This document shows, piece by piece, positions 9,696 through 17,648 of a stretch of DNA of 64,000 nt (within the stretch, counting starts at the first letter, position 1; every line of letters starts with the position of its first letter). Origin of the DNA: Paenibacillus hexagrammi. GTDB taxonomy: Bacteria > Bacillota > Bacilli > Paenibacillales > NBRC-103111. The stretch spans positions 558,001 through 622,000 of the forward strand of contig NZ_CP090978.1 of assembly GCF_021513275.1 (NCBI RefSeq). Reading direction: 5' to 3'. The notes under the pieces are model-generated. The model did not search any database and had not been told where the DNA came from. It worked only from the letters and a program-made list of their open reading frames with translations. Made by a program: the position numbers and the translations under genes.

Positions 9696-10706
9696 ATGCT
9701 TAAGCTTAGCGTTCTTGATCAATCGCCGGTGCCAGCCGGCTCTTCACATACAGAAGCTTTGCATAACACCGTCAGACTCGCACAGGCGGCCGACCGGCTG
9801 GGGTACACGCGATTCTGGGTGTCGGAGCACCATAACTCGCAGGGGCTGGCAGGCTCCTCGCCGGAGGTGCTGATCTCGACGCTCGCCGCCAAGACGCAGC
9901 GCATCCGGCTGGGCTCCGGAGGTGTGCTGCTGCCGCACTACAGCGCCTACAAGGTCGCTGAGAACTTTCGTGTGCTCGATGCGCTGTACCCAGGCCGCAT
10001 CGACCTCGGCGTCGGGCGTGCGCCTGGCGGCACGCCGCACACGGCTAGCGCGCTCCAGGGCGGGAGCGCGAATGTGTTCAAGGGACTTGACCGGTTCCCG
10101 GGGCAAGTCGAGGATTTGATCCGGTTCCTCACCGATTCGGTGGAACCGGGACATCCGCTGGAGGGCATCCGAGCGACCCCTTTGGTCGGGACGGTGCCCC
10201 AGCTATGGCTGCTCGGCTCCAGCGGGCAGAGCGGTGTGTACGCAGCGCAGAACGGCGCAGCGTTCTGCTTCGCGCACTTTATCAATGGGGCGGGAGGCCA
10301 GCAGGTCGTGCGCAGCTACAAGAGCGCGTTCCGCCCGTCCCAGCTGAACGTCGTGCCGCAGGCAATGGTCGGCGTCTATGTGATCTGTGCGCCGACGTGG
10401 GAAGAAGCGGATCGGCAGGCGCGCACGCTCGATTTGCAGCTCCTGATGATTGAGAAGGGGAGGTTCACAGGTGTTCCGTCTCCTGGGGATGTGGAGGCGT
10501 ACTCCTACACCGAATGGGACCTCTCGCGAGTCCAAGATAATCGGAAGCGGATGATTGTGGGCGCTCCTGATCAGGTGAAGGAGCAAATGGCGCTACTTGC
10601 AGCGGATTACGGGGTGGGTGAGTTGATGGTTGTGGCGGCGGGGCATGATTTCGGCTCCCGCATGCGTTCTTATGAGTTGCTAGCTTCTGCCTTTCAGCTC
10701 ACGTAA
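9696..10706 (+). CDS. LLM-class flavin-dependent oxidoreductase (MsnO8-like)
   Basis: Cytosolic bacterial-luciferase-like monooxygenase of 336 residues, expected to use FMNH2 and an unknown substrate. The N-terminus LSVLDQSPVPAGSSHTEAL, the segment RFWVSEHHN, the loop LGSGGVLLPHYSAYKVAENFRVLDALYPGRIDLGVGRAPGG and the C-terminal VGAPDQVKEQM are typical of the MsnO8 subgroup. The ATG follows AGAGGGG by 5 bases. It appears to be a single gene. The first 500 bases are visibly richer in G and C than the flanking genes. Confidence 0.85.
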   Translation: MLKLSVLDQSPVPAGSSHTEALHNTVRLAQAADRLGYTRFWVSEHHNSQGLAGSSPEVLISTLAAKTQRIRLGSGGVLLPHYSAYKVAENFRVLDALYPGRIDLGVGRAPGGTPHTASALQGGSANVFKGLDRFPGQVEDLIRFLTDSVEPGHPLEGIRATPLVGTVPQLWLLGSSGQSGVYAAQNGAAFCFAHFINGAGGQQVVRSYKSAFRPSQLNVVPQAMVGVYVICAPTWEEADRQARTLDLQLLMIEKGRFTGVPSPGDVEAYSYTEWDLSRVQDNRKRMIVGAPDQVKEQMALLAADYGVGELMVVAAGHDFGSRMRSYELLASAFQLT

Positions 10707-10743
10707 GAGTGAGAGCATCTGTTTAAAAGATTAAATGGTAAAA

Positions 10744-10971
10744 TGCCCTCTCCATCCAGAGAGGGCAACAGACTGTTGATAAAGCGGAAGTGAAGAGCTC
10801 AGTAGTTTTCGGAGAAGCGTAGCGGTTGCCTTTGACAGTTTGGTTATCACCGTAGAAGCTTGTATTTCAATCGAATAACAAAATGTCAAACACAATCGGA
10901 GAAAAGCTACTGAAGCTCGTAATGGACCCTGCTTGGTCAACAAACTCTGCCCTCTCCATCCAGAGAGGGCA
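10744..10971. repeat. composite palindromic repeat element flanked by duplicated hairpins
   Basis: The stretch between two convergent genes has three parts. An identical 24-base hairpin (arms TGCCCTCTC and GAGAGGGCA, loop CATCCA) occurs at 10744-10767 and again, same orientation, at 10948-10971. Between them, 10797-10922 is a long imperfect palindrome: GAGCTCAGTAG at the left end matches the reverse complement of CTACTGAAGCTC at the right, and TTTGACAGTTTGGTTAT matches the reverse complement of AATAACAAAATGTCAAA. The left 55 bases recur at 57657-57711. The transcript would fold into one long hairpin. This looks like a dispersed, terminator-associated element. Confidence 0.7.
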
Positions 10972-11074
10972 GGCTCTTTGCTGTAAACGATACATGAGGA
11001 TCGTCTGGCCACTGGGCCGTACCATAGCTGCTGGCATAAAGCTGCGTCTGGTGATTACATTTGCTGTGCAGCCC

Positions 11075-11386
11075 CTAGCCCTTGTCCCGTTTGCTTCGCT
11101 TGCCGATTTCTTCCGTTACGACGAAAGCTAGCTCCTCGTTGCCGAACAGGGACAGTACTCCGAGCAGCGTATCGTCGGCGATCTCGCCGGCTTCCTCCTT
11201 AGGTACGGTTAAGTCGAGAGCTTGCTGCAGCGGAAGATTATCCTGCTGCTCAGGATGGGCGCGGCGGTACAGCGCGGCTGGGTCAAGGTCATGGTTGATG
11301 CACCATTGGGCGAAGACGAGGATCATCATTTGTTCGTCACGTTGGTAGTTGCGTATAATTTGTTCTTCCAGCTCTTTTTGGCTCAT
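11075..11386 (-). CDS. hypothetical protein, 103 residues
   Basis: Small acidic protein with no motif I recognise: MSQKELEEQIIRNYQRDEQMM at the start, a middle with QWCINHDLDPAALYRRAHPEQ, and a basic tail (KRSKRDKG). Likely a cytosolic helical protein. The ATG follows a GGAG-containing leader (reverse complement of 11387-11405). It is divergent from the IF-3 paralogue, with starts about 84 bases apart, so the two may share a regulatory region. Confidence 0.6.
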   Translation of the reverse strand: MSQKELEEQIIRNYQRDEQMMILVFAQWCINHDLDPAALYRRAHPEQQDNLPLQQALDLTVPKEEAGEIADDTLLGVLSLFGNEELAFVVTEEIGKRSKRDKG

Positions 11387-11469
11387 GGTAGGTGGGCATC
11401 TCCTTCAAGTTACGCATAGGTCAAACGCTCTTCGTAAGCGATTATATCGAAAGAACAGGGGAAATCTCA

Positions 11470-11955
11470 ATGATTAAGAACGAAAAAATTAAAGCATCCG
11501 AGGTGCAGCTTACTGGGGTGAATGGCGAGGACTTGGGTATGATGTCCCGGGATGAGGCACTAGCCTTAGCGAAGCAGCTAAAAGTGGATCTGGTCTGCAC
11601 CTCGCTGATGAGCAGTCCGCCGCCCTGCAAGCTCGTTGGAGCCAGTAAGGCTAAGCAGGAGGCGCTGCAGGACAAGCAAAAAGCAAGGAAGCAGGAACAA
11701 GGCGCCAAAGTCAAGGAGCTCCGTTTGACTCCTCATATCGAGGACCATGACCTGGAGACCAAACGTCAGCAGGCTGAGCGCATTTTGCGTGCGGGGGATG
11801 CCATTCAGTTTGTTGTTCGCATTCAAGGCAAAGAAGGCGCTCAGGCAAAGGCGCTCTTGGAATCGCTATTACGCGATTTGAAGCACGCAGGCAGCCCGAG
11901 AACAGGCATACAGCTTAGCGGTAAGCAAGCGGCTGTGCTTGTGGATCCGCAATAA
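11470..11955 (+). CDS. translation initiation factor IF-3 paralogue
   Basis: A 161-residue cytosolic protein that follows the two-domain IF-3 plan. The N-domain is IKASEVQLTGVNGEDLGMMSRDEALALAKQLKVDLV. The C-domain is VKELRLTPHIEDHDLETKRQQAERILRAGDAIQFVVRIQGKE...LLESLLRDL, matching IF-3 VKEIRLSPTIEEHD and the beta-strand region. It differs from canonical InfC in the linker (CKLVGASKAKQEAL instead of the CRIMDYGKFKFE type) and in the RFRGRE loop. It is not next to rpmI/rplT. It may be an alternative ribosome-binding factor rather than the housekeeping IF-3. Start ATG at 11470 with AGGGG 10 bases before. Confidence 0.75.
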   Translation: MIKNEKIKASEVQLTGVNGEDLGMMSRDEALALAKQLKVDLVCTSLMSSPPPCKLVGASKAKQEALQDKQKARKQEQGAKVKELRLTPHIEDHDLETKRQQAERILRAGDAIQFVVRIQGKEGAQAKALLESLLRDLKHAGSPRTGIQLSGKQAAVLVDPQ

Positions 11956-11985
11956 TTCGTGGCGGTGACATACATTCACGTACCT

Positions 11986-12041
11986 AACGTGCTAAAGCTC
12001 AAGAGGCAGAGTAAGCCTCGTGGTCTTGGGCACGTTTTTTT
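11986..12041 (+). terminator. terminator of the IF-3 paralogue gene
   Basis: AACGTGC (11986-11992) pairs with GCACGTT (12030-12036), with an inner GAGGC/GCCTC stem, followed by seven T residues. Confidence 0.75.
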
Positions 12042-12083
12042 GCATATTGGACAAATAAACAAATTATTAACCTATAAATAACT

Positions 12084-12120
12084 GATATATGTTGAATCGA
12101 TATATGGATTGTGGTAATTT
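12084..12120 (+). promoter_or_regulatory. promoter with direct-repeat site upstream of the PadR gene
   Basis: TTGAAT (12092-12097), a 17-base spacer and TAATTT (12115-12120) make a plausible sigma-A promoter. GATATATG occurs twice, at 12084-12091 and 12099-12106, flanking and overlapping the -35. This would suit binding of the PadR dimer encoded just downstream (inference). Confidence 0.45.
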
Positions 12121-12164
12121 ATGTATAGAACAAGAAATGATCGCACAAACAGGGAGGATTCAGC

Positions 12165-12698
12165 ATGAACAGTCAGGATGTAATTCTTGGTGTCTTGATG
12201 AAGCGCAAGCTATCCGGGTATGACATTAAGCAGTTATTTGAGACGATTTTCTCATACTTCTACAATGCCAGCTTTGGCACGATCTACCCCACGCTAGCCA
12301 AGATGGAAAAGGAAGGTCTGATCAGCAAGGAAAGCATTATCCAAGAAGGGAAGCCGAATAAGAATGTGTTTACCATTACGGAGGAAGGCAAGAGAAGATT
12401 TGCTGCTTATATCGCAAGTCCGATTACACCGAATGAATTGAAATCGGACTTTATGATGCGAATGTTCTTCGGAGAGTATACAGAAGCTGATCAGATTAAG
12501 GAGTGGCTTGAGCTCGGCATCCAGGAGCAAGAAGCGGAGCTGCACAAGCTGAGAGAGGATTATAAGCGCTATAAACCGGGGATGTCCGTTACTCAGGAAA
12601 TCTGCATTCGAATCGGTCTTGCGCAGGTGGAGGCTACATTGCTCAGTCTGCAGGAGGGATACAAACGGGTTCTTGCAAAGGAAGCCGATAACCAATAA
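12165..12698 (+). CDS. PadR-family transcriptional regulator
   Basis: Repressor of 177 residues with the PadR winged helix (VILGVLMKRKLSGYDIKQLFETIFSYFYNASFGTIYPTLAKMEKEGLI) and the C-terminal dimerising helices of the Vir_act_alpha_C type (residues 85-170). Good ribosome site GGGAGGA. It precedes an MFS exporter by 22 bases, a classic pair in which the PadR represses the pump until a phenolic or drug ligand binds. The direct repeat at 12084-12106 is the likely operator. Confidence 0.85.
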   Translation: MNSQDVILGVLMKRKLSGYDIKQLFETIFSYFYNASFGTIYPTLAKMEKEGLISKESIIQEGKPNKNVFTITEEGKRRFAAYIASPITPNELKSDFMMRMFFGEYTEADQIKEWLELGIQEQEAELHKLREDYKRYKPGMSVTQEICIRIGLAQVEATLLSLQEGYKRVLAKEADNQ

Positions 12699-12720
12699 AC
12701 AATAAGGAGGTTTCACATTT

Positions 12721-14256
12721 ATGAATAACAAACGGGCAGGGTTTATTGTCCTGGCTATGGCGCTTGGTCTGCTGATGTCTTCATTAGATAATACGATCAC
12801 ATCGGCGGCAATTAGCCACATTATTAGCGATATTAACGGGTTTGACAGAATAAGCTGGGTCTTTACGGCTTATATGCTGGCAGCGACGAGCACCATGCTC
12901 GTATTCGGTAAGCTGTCGGATATGTTCGGGAGGAAGCTGTTCTATTTGATTGGTATTACCGTCTTTCTTCTTGGGTCCGCTCTCTGCGGGATGGCTCAGG
13001 ATATGACTCAATTAATCGTGTTCCGTGCGATTCAAGGGGTAGGTTCGGGCGCGCTGCTGCCGATCAGCTTCACCATTATTTATACGATCTTCTCCGATCC
13101 CAAACAGGCAGCCAAGCTGTCTGGTGTGTTTGCAGCAATCTTCGGCCTATCTTCTGTTGCCGGACCGCAGATCGGAACGTTTTTGGCGGAGCATTGGGGT
13201 TGGCGATGGTGCTTTTACGTAAATTTGCCGCTCGGTATTCTGTCGTTTATAACTTTATTGCTGACGCTGCAAGAATCTCGTTCGGAGCATCGCCCGAAGA
13301 TCGACTATTTGGGGACACTGCTGCTCATCGTCTCTACGGTTTCCTTCATGCTGGCGCTGGAGTGGGGAGGCAAGAAGTTTGCTTGGGGCTCCTGGCCGAT
13401 CATAGCCATGATGGGAGCGGCTGTGGTGGTAGGCTATTTGTTCGTGCAGGTGGAACGCAAAGCCCAAGAGCCGGTGCTGCCGCTTCCTTTGTTCAAAAAT
13501 CGTATGGTAGTCGCGATTGTGTTAGCTTGTCTTTGCCAAGGTGCTATCATGTTCTCCGCAATTGCCTACTTGCCGATCTTTTCTACTGCTGTGCTTGGGC
13601 AGGCTAATTCGAATGGACTCCTGACGCCAATGATGTTTTCCTTAATGGTAGGCGCGGTTTTGTTCGGATTTTTCCAGAGATTTTTTAGCTTCCGAGCTGT
13701 TATTGCCTTTAGTATGGCAGCAGGAATTGTTGTCAGTTATTTGCTAAGCATAGTCAGTCACGATGCTTCCAAGTGGTACATGATTGTGCTGATGGTGATC
13801 CTGGGGGTTGGAGCCGTGGGGCCGCTGATGAGCGTAGCCCAAAATGCGGTGGCGATGAGTGTAGAACGCAAATATATCGGAGTCAGCTCCTCGATTGTCG
13901 GATTCTGGCGCAATATTGGAGGTGTGCTGGGAGCCTCTATCATGGCTACGATAGTGAATAATGATTATCAAAGCTTGATTCAAGCGGGTGCTGAGTCGCA
14001 CCATATCCCCGTGGAGAAAATAGCCGAGATAGCCAATCCGGAGCAGCTGATTCGGGCAAATCATGCGATTCCTGCAGAAATGCTGAATTTCATCCGCGAT
14101 TCTCTCGGTACCGCTATCAATCATGGCTTTATCCTGCCGATGGTGTTCGGAGCAGTAGGTCTCCTCGCAGCTTTTATTGCCGGACCATTACGATATGTAG
14201 ATCCTGCTGCACAAGCACAATCGGCCAAACAAACGGTTGTATCGGACCTTGCCTAA
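12721..14256 (+). CDS. DHA2-type MFS drug exporter
   Basis: Fourteen-helix exporter of 511 residues: SSLDNTITSAAISHI at the first helix, motif A (GKLSDMFGRKLFY) and motif C (VAGPQIGTFLAEHWGWRWCFYVNLPLG). Start ATG after AAGGAGG. Cotranscribed with the PadR regulator. Extra residues near 420-440 (HHIPVEKIAEIANPEQLI) form a predicted external loop before the last helices, as in many 14-TM EmrB/QacA relatives. Intact. Substrate unknown. Confidence 0.88.
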   Translation: MNNKRAGFIVLAMALGLLMSSLDNTITSAAISHIISDINGFDRISWVFTAYMLAATSTMLVFGKLSDMFGRKLFYLIGITVFLLGSALCGMAQDMTQLIVFRAIQGVGSGALLPISFTIIYTIFSDPKQAAKLSGVFAAIFGLSSVAGPQIGTFLAEHWGWRWCFYVNLPLGILSFITLLLTLQESRSEHRPKIDYLGTLLLIVSTVSFMLALEWGGKKFAWGSWPIIAMMGAAVVVGYLFVQVERKAQEPVLPLPLFKNRMVVAIVLACLCQGAIMFSAIAYLPIFSTAVLGQANSNGLLTPMMFSLMVGAVLFGFFQRFFSFRAVIAFSMAAGIVVSYLLSIVSHDASKWYMIVLMVILGVGAVGPLMSVAQNAVAMSVERKYIGVSSSIVGFWRNIGGVLGASIMATIVNNDYQSLIQAGAESHHIPVEKIAEIANPEQLIRANHAIPAEMLNFIRDSLGTAINHGFILPMVFGAVGLLAAFIAGPLRYVDPAAQAQSAKQTVVSDLA

Positions 14257-14268
14257 TTCAGGATCTTA

Positions 14269-14298
14269 TTGACGGATTTTGGAGGATTATGATATAAA
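14269..14298 (+). promoter_or_regulatory. promoter of the riboswitch transcript
   Basis: TTGACG (14269-14274), an 18-base spacer and TATAAA (14293-14298). Transcription would begin about 45 bases before the riboswitch aptamer. Confidence 0.6.
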
Positions 14299-14349
14299 AT
14301 AACTAGGAAATAAGACCTAACGTTTTTGTGAAAACATATACAATTCTTA

Positions 14350-14440
14350 AAGAGATAAAGGCAAACTTGATGAAAGTCAAGGACGCAAAGCTATAGGGGC
14401 TACACGGGCTCATTCCCGTATGCCAGCCAGTTCCCGCTTT
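14350..14440 (+). promoter_or_regulatory. cyclic-di-GMP-I (GEMM) riboswitch
   Basis: The core GEMM-I features are readable in order: AAAGGCAAACTTGATGAAAG, then TCAAGGACGCAAAGCTATAG, then GGGCTACACGGGC and TATGCCAGCC. These match the family pattern GGCAAA, GAAA tetraloop, GGGACGCAAAGC, and the second hairpin with a tetraloop receptor and closing GCCAGC. A terminator follows within 20 bases, so c-di-GMP binding probably decides read-through. The gene controlled encodes a GGDEF-EAL enzyme, closing a feedback loop on c-di-GMP. Confidence 0.9.
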
Positions 14441-14450
14441 AGGCCAATTA

Positions 14451-14480
14451 AAGGAACCTTAAAGCAAGGTTTCTTTTTTT
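14451..14480 (+). terminator. riboswitch-controlled terminator
   Basis: GGAACCTT, a 5-base loop, AAGGTTTC and then a run of T. It lies between the aptamer and the ATG at 14519, the position of an expression platform. Confidence 0.75.
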
Positions 14481-14518
14481 GTCTAGGATGGAATAACAAG
14501 ATAATGAGGTGCAGCAGC

Positions 14519-16894
14519 ATGACCGCTTACTTAGTGTCCATACTACTCTATGTAATTCCGATATTCTTGTTATTTTACATGACACTTGAGGTCTACAGGC
14601 GGGACCCCGGTAATGAACTAAACCGTGTAGCCGCGCTATTTTTCTTTACCACCCTGCTATTTTTTATCTCAAACTTTTTATTCAGCATGGTCCCGATATC
14701 GTACGCCGTACATCTGGTGCTGAAGGTATATTATTTGTCTTCATATGTATTAATGTGTCTGGCGCTTCACTTTTGTAAGGGGATATCAGGCCGCTATCTA
14801 ACGATGTCCAAGAGCCTGTATACCGCTCTTTGCTATGCTCCTATGGTCCCGGCGGTGCTGCTGTTTATTCCGGTTGATTGGATTTCCGTTACCTTTACCG
14901 AAAGCGGCCTATGGCGCTATCAGCACCCTAGCCTCGTGTTAAACATCATGACTTTAGGCAGCGGTTTCTACACGATTGTTGTATGTACGGTATTCGTTGC
15001 TAGCGGTTTTAGACATGTGAAGAAGTTCGATTTGAATGTAAAAAGAAAACAAATGCGAACTCTGCTTCTAGGCGTGCTATATGCCAGTGCATGGGCAATT
15101 CCGTTCACCCTGAACAAAAGGCCATCCTTTTTGCCGGATTCGGTCAATGTTCCGGAGTTTGGAAGCTATGCCATATTGATTTTCACTTACTTTTTAAGAA
15201 AAGCCATGGTCAAATATGATTTGTTGCCTTCCATCGAGCGGAAATATAAAGCGCTATATGAGTTGTCGCCGTTGTCGATGATCACGATTGATGCGGACGG
15301 ATTCATCAAAGATATCAACCCGCAGGGTGCAAACCTGCTGCAGATGGCTCCTAATGAGCTTCTGTCTCAGCAGATTGAAGAATTTATGTTTCCGTATTCC
15401 TTGGAACAGGCGCGCTCTTATGACCATCCACTGGAAAAAGGAGCTGTCATTCGTGGGGACTTCATGATACTGACCCGCTCAGGCGTAAAAAAATATGTAA
15501 AAGCGGAGAGCCAGTTTATTGAATCACAGGATGAAGTTTTGCAGTATGTGGTGTTACTGGATGTGACCTCAGCCAAAGAGGCGGAGGAGCAGGTCATGTA
15601 TATCTCTTATCATGATAAATTGACGGGGCTTGTGAACCGAGAATACTTTCATCGCCAGCTCGTGCGCCATCTGACAGGATGTAAGCGCACTCCTTTTGCT
15701 GTCATGCTGCTCGATCTGGACGAATTTAAGCAAATCAATGATACTCAAGGGCATGTTGTTGGTGATTTTATATTAAAGAAGGTGGCGGAACAGCTGCTTG
15801 CTCTGACACCGAGGGATGTCACGGTAGCCCGACTGGGCGGAGATGAATTCGCTTTGATTGTGCCCGGACTTGTAGATCGGGAGCAAATTGCGGAGCTGGC
15901 CCGGCAAATTTTGATGGGCTTCAAAATTCCGTTTAGCTATGAAGAGCAATCGTTTTACATGACCTCCAGCATGGGAATCTGCTGTTTTCCCGAGCATGGC
16001 GAAAGTCCGGATGAGCTGCTTCAATTTGCGGATATTGCGATGTATCAGGCCAAGAAGTTGGGACGAAATCAGTTTGCTTTGTACGAAGCTTCTCTGCATC
16101 ATGAGGAGCAGGATCGTCATCTGATGAATCTGGGAGTTCGCAAAGGGCTCGAGGAAGGGGAATTCGTCCTTCATTATCAACCGCAAATCGACGTTCGATC
16201 CGGTACTGTGATCGGAGTAGAAGCTTTGATCCGATGGAACCGGCCCGACGTAGGCTTCGTACCGCCGAATGAATTTATTCCGCTTGCAGAAGAATCCGGT
16301 ATTATCGTGGAGATTGGATATTGGGTGCTGGATACAGCATGTCAACAGCTTCAGCACTGGCTTCAGTCCGGCATGGCGCCGATTTCGATGTCGATCAACC
16401 TGTCGGCCAAACAGTTCCTGGATGTCCACTTCTCTGGCAGGCTAGCGGAAACCTTGGAGAGAACAGGAATTGAGCCTCATCTGCTATGCTTGGAAATCAC
16501 AGAGAATACGGCGATGTATGACAGCGAGCATGTCATGAACATTTGTCAGGAGATTATGAATCTGGGAGTGAAGCTTTCGATTGACGATTTTGGCACCGGA
16601 TATTCCTCGTTAGCACTTCTTAAGCGATTGTCGGTGCATTCGATCAAGATTGATAGATCCTTTGTCAAAGATATGCTAGGTTCTGAGAATGATAAGGCAA
16701 TCATTCATGCCATTATCGCGATGTCCCATTCACTCGGCAAAAGAGTGGTGGCTGAAGGCGTAGAGGAGCAGGAGCAGTGGGAAATGCTGCAAGGACTTGG
16801 TTGCGACGAAATCCAAGGCTATTATATCAGCCGTCCTCTTCCAGCGAAGGATTTGATCCATTTTCTATCTGGATCCAAGCGGATGGGAGCATAA
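14519..16894 (+). CDS. membrane GGDEF-EAL protein with PAS domain (c-di-GMP turnover)
   Basis: Membrane protein of 791 residues. The N-terminal 225 residues hold about seven hydrophobic helices of the histidine-kinase-7TM type. A PAS domain follows ([22 protein letters not shown] to about residue 360), then GGDEF ([25 protein letters not shown] near residue 440), then EAL ([10 protein letters not shown] near 566, [33 protein letters not shown]). Both active-site motifs are intact, so it could make and break c-di-GMP. I see no RxxD inhibitory site before GGDEF. I chose the ATG with GAGGTG 8 bases upstream; an in-frame ATG lies at 14504. It is controlled by the upstream riboswitch. Confidence 0.88.
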   Translation: MTAYLVSILLYVIPIFLLFYMTLEVYRRDPGNELNRVAALFFFTTLLFFISNFLFSMVPISYAVHLVLKVYYLSSYVLMCLALHFCKGISGRYLTMSKSLYTALCYAPMVPAVLLFIPVDWISVTFTESGLWRYQHPSLVLNIMTLGSGFYTIVVCTVFVASGFRHVKKFDLNVKRKQMRTLLLGVLYASAWAIPFTLNKRPSFLPDSVNVPEFGSYAILIFTYFLRKAMVKYDLLPSIERKYKALYELSPLSMITIDADGFIKDINPQGANLLQMAPNELLSQQIEEFMFPYSLEQARSYDHPLEKGAVIRGDFMILTRSGVKKYVKAESQFIESQDEVLQYVVLLDVTSAKEAEEQVMYISYHDKLTGLVNREYFHRQLVRHLTGCKRTPFAVMLLDLDEFKQINDTQGHVVGDFILKKVAEQLLALTPRDVTVARLGGDEFALIVPGLVDREQIAELARQILMGFKIPFSYEEQSFYMTSSMGICCFPEHGESPDELLQFADIAMYQAKKLGRNQFALYEASLHHEEQDRHLMNLGVRKGLEEGEFVLHYQPQIDVRSGTVIGVEALIRWNRPDVGFVPPNEFIPLAEESGIIVEIGYWVLDTACQQLQHWLQSGMAPISMSINLSAKQFLDVHFSGRLAETLERTGIEPHLLCLEITENTAMYDSEHVMNICQEIMNLGVKLSIDDFGTGYSSLALLKRLSVHSIKIDRSFVKDMLGSENDKAIIHAIIAMSHSLGKRVVAEGVEEQEQWEMLQGLGCDEIQGYYISRPLPAKDLIHFLSGSKRMGA

Positions 16895-16971
16895 TACTAG
16901 AGCAGGAAGCTGTCGAAATGGACGGCTTCTTTGGTTTTTTCGGACAACCAAATTGTGGTAACATAGGGGTA

Positions 16972-17014
16972 CCCTGAATCCTTAAAAGATTTATTCATTT
17001 TCACGGATTCAGGG
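16972..17014. repeat. 10-bp inverted repeat before an orphan gene
   Basis: CCCTGAATCC (16972-16981) is perfectly inverted as GGATTCAGGG (17005-17014) with 23 bases between. There is no T run, so it is more likely an operator or mRNA structure than a terminator. It sits 45 bases before the ATG of the next gene. Confidence 0.5.
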
Positions 17015-17058
17015 GTGATACATGTATGTAGGCTTATACCGGTAGATGAGGGAGACCT

Positions 17059-17553
17059 ATGAACAGACACGAAGCGGATAAAAAGGCGCTTGAACAATCA
17101 GCCATTGATATTTTTGTAGAGCTTTACAATTTCAATCACAAGATACCTACCCGTCTGCTCCGGCAGCAGGAGAAGCCCGATGCAATTCTCGAGGATGCGA
17201 ACCAGAACCGGAAAGGGCTTGAGGTTACGCATTTGTTCTACGACACGGAGGAGGCTCGTCTTCTGATGTCGCGTTCGGAGCTAGCGCTGCCCAAAGCAGA
17301 GGTACTGAATCAGTTTATTGATGTGATCAATGAACGGGTCGTGAGCAAGGAGAAGAAGTATGTCGATTATTCGCATGACTATCCTTGTGCGTTACTAATC
17401 CGCAACTTATCCCTGGTGTACGGCATGTCCGATGTGCTGCGAAGAAAGGAGAGGCTTCAGCTGCCAAGGGGGCACTTTACCGAGGTTTGGCTGCTGTCCC
17501 GAGATTTTACGCCGGATTGGCTTCTTATTAATTTATATGAAATTGGATCTTAA
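17059..17553 (+). CDS. hypothetical protein, possible PD-(D/E)xK-like fold
   Basis: A 164-residue cytosolic protein I do not recognise. A segment near residues 40-60 reads EKPDAILEDANQNRKGLEVTHLFYD: a PD, a spacer, then a hydrophobic strand with GLEVTHL. That is the layout of a PD-(D/E)xK nuclease core, although the final lysine is replaced by threonine. The C-terminus (HFTEVWLLSRDFTPDWLLINLYEIG) ends in beta-type strands. Start ATG after GAGGGAGA. Single gene between the GGDEF-EAL gene and the TPM protein. No toxin or antitoxin partner is visible. Confidence 0.55.
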   Translation: MNRHEADKKALEQSAIDIFVELYNFNHKIPTRLLRQQEKPDAILEDANQNRKGLEVTHLFYDTEEARLLMSRSELALPKAEVLNQFIDVINERVVSKEKKYVDYSHDYPCALLIRNLSLVYGMSDVLRRKERLQLPRGHFTEVWLLSRDFTPDWLLINLYEIGS

Positions 17554-17648
17554 GGCTTCAGGCTTTTGAAGGCTGTATGATAGATGCGAAACGCATCGAG
17601 GGATCCTGCGTAACAACACGTAATTGGAAAAAGAATGGGGCTGAGTAG

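Noticed and set aside
14519-16894. Allosteric RxxD site in the GGDEF domain
   Set aside because: The residues before GGDEF read PRDVTVARL, which does not have R and D in the required positions.
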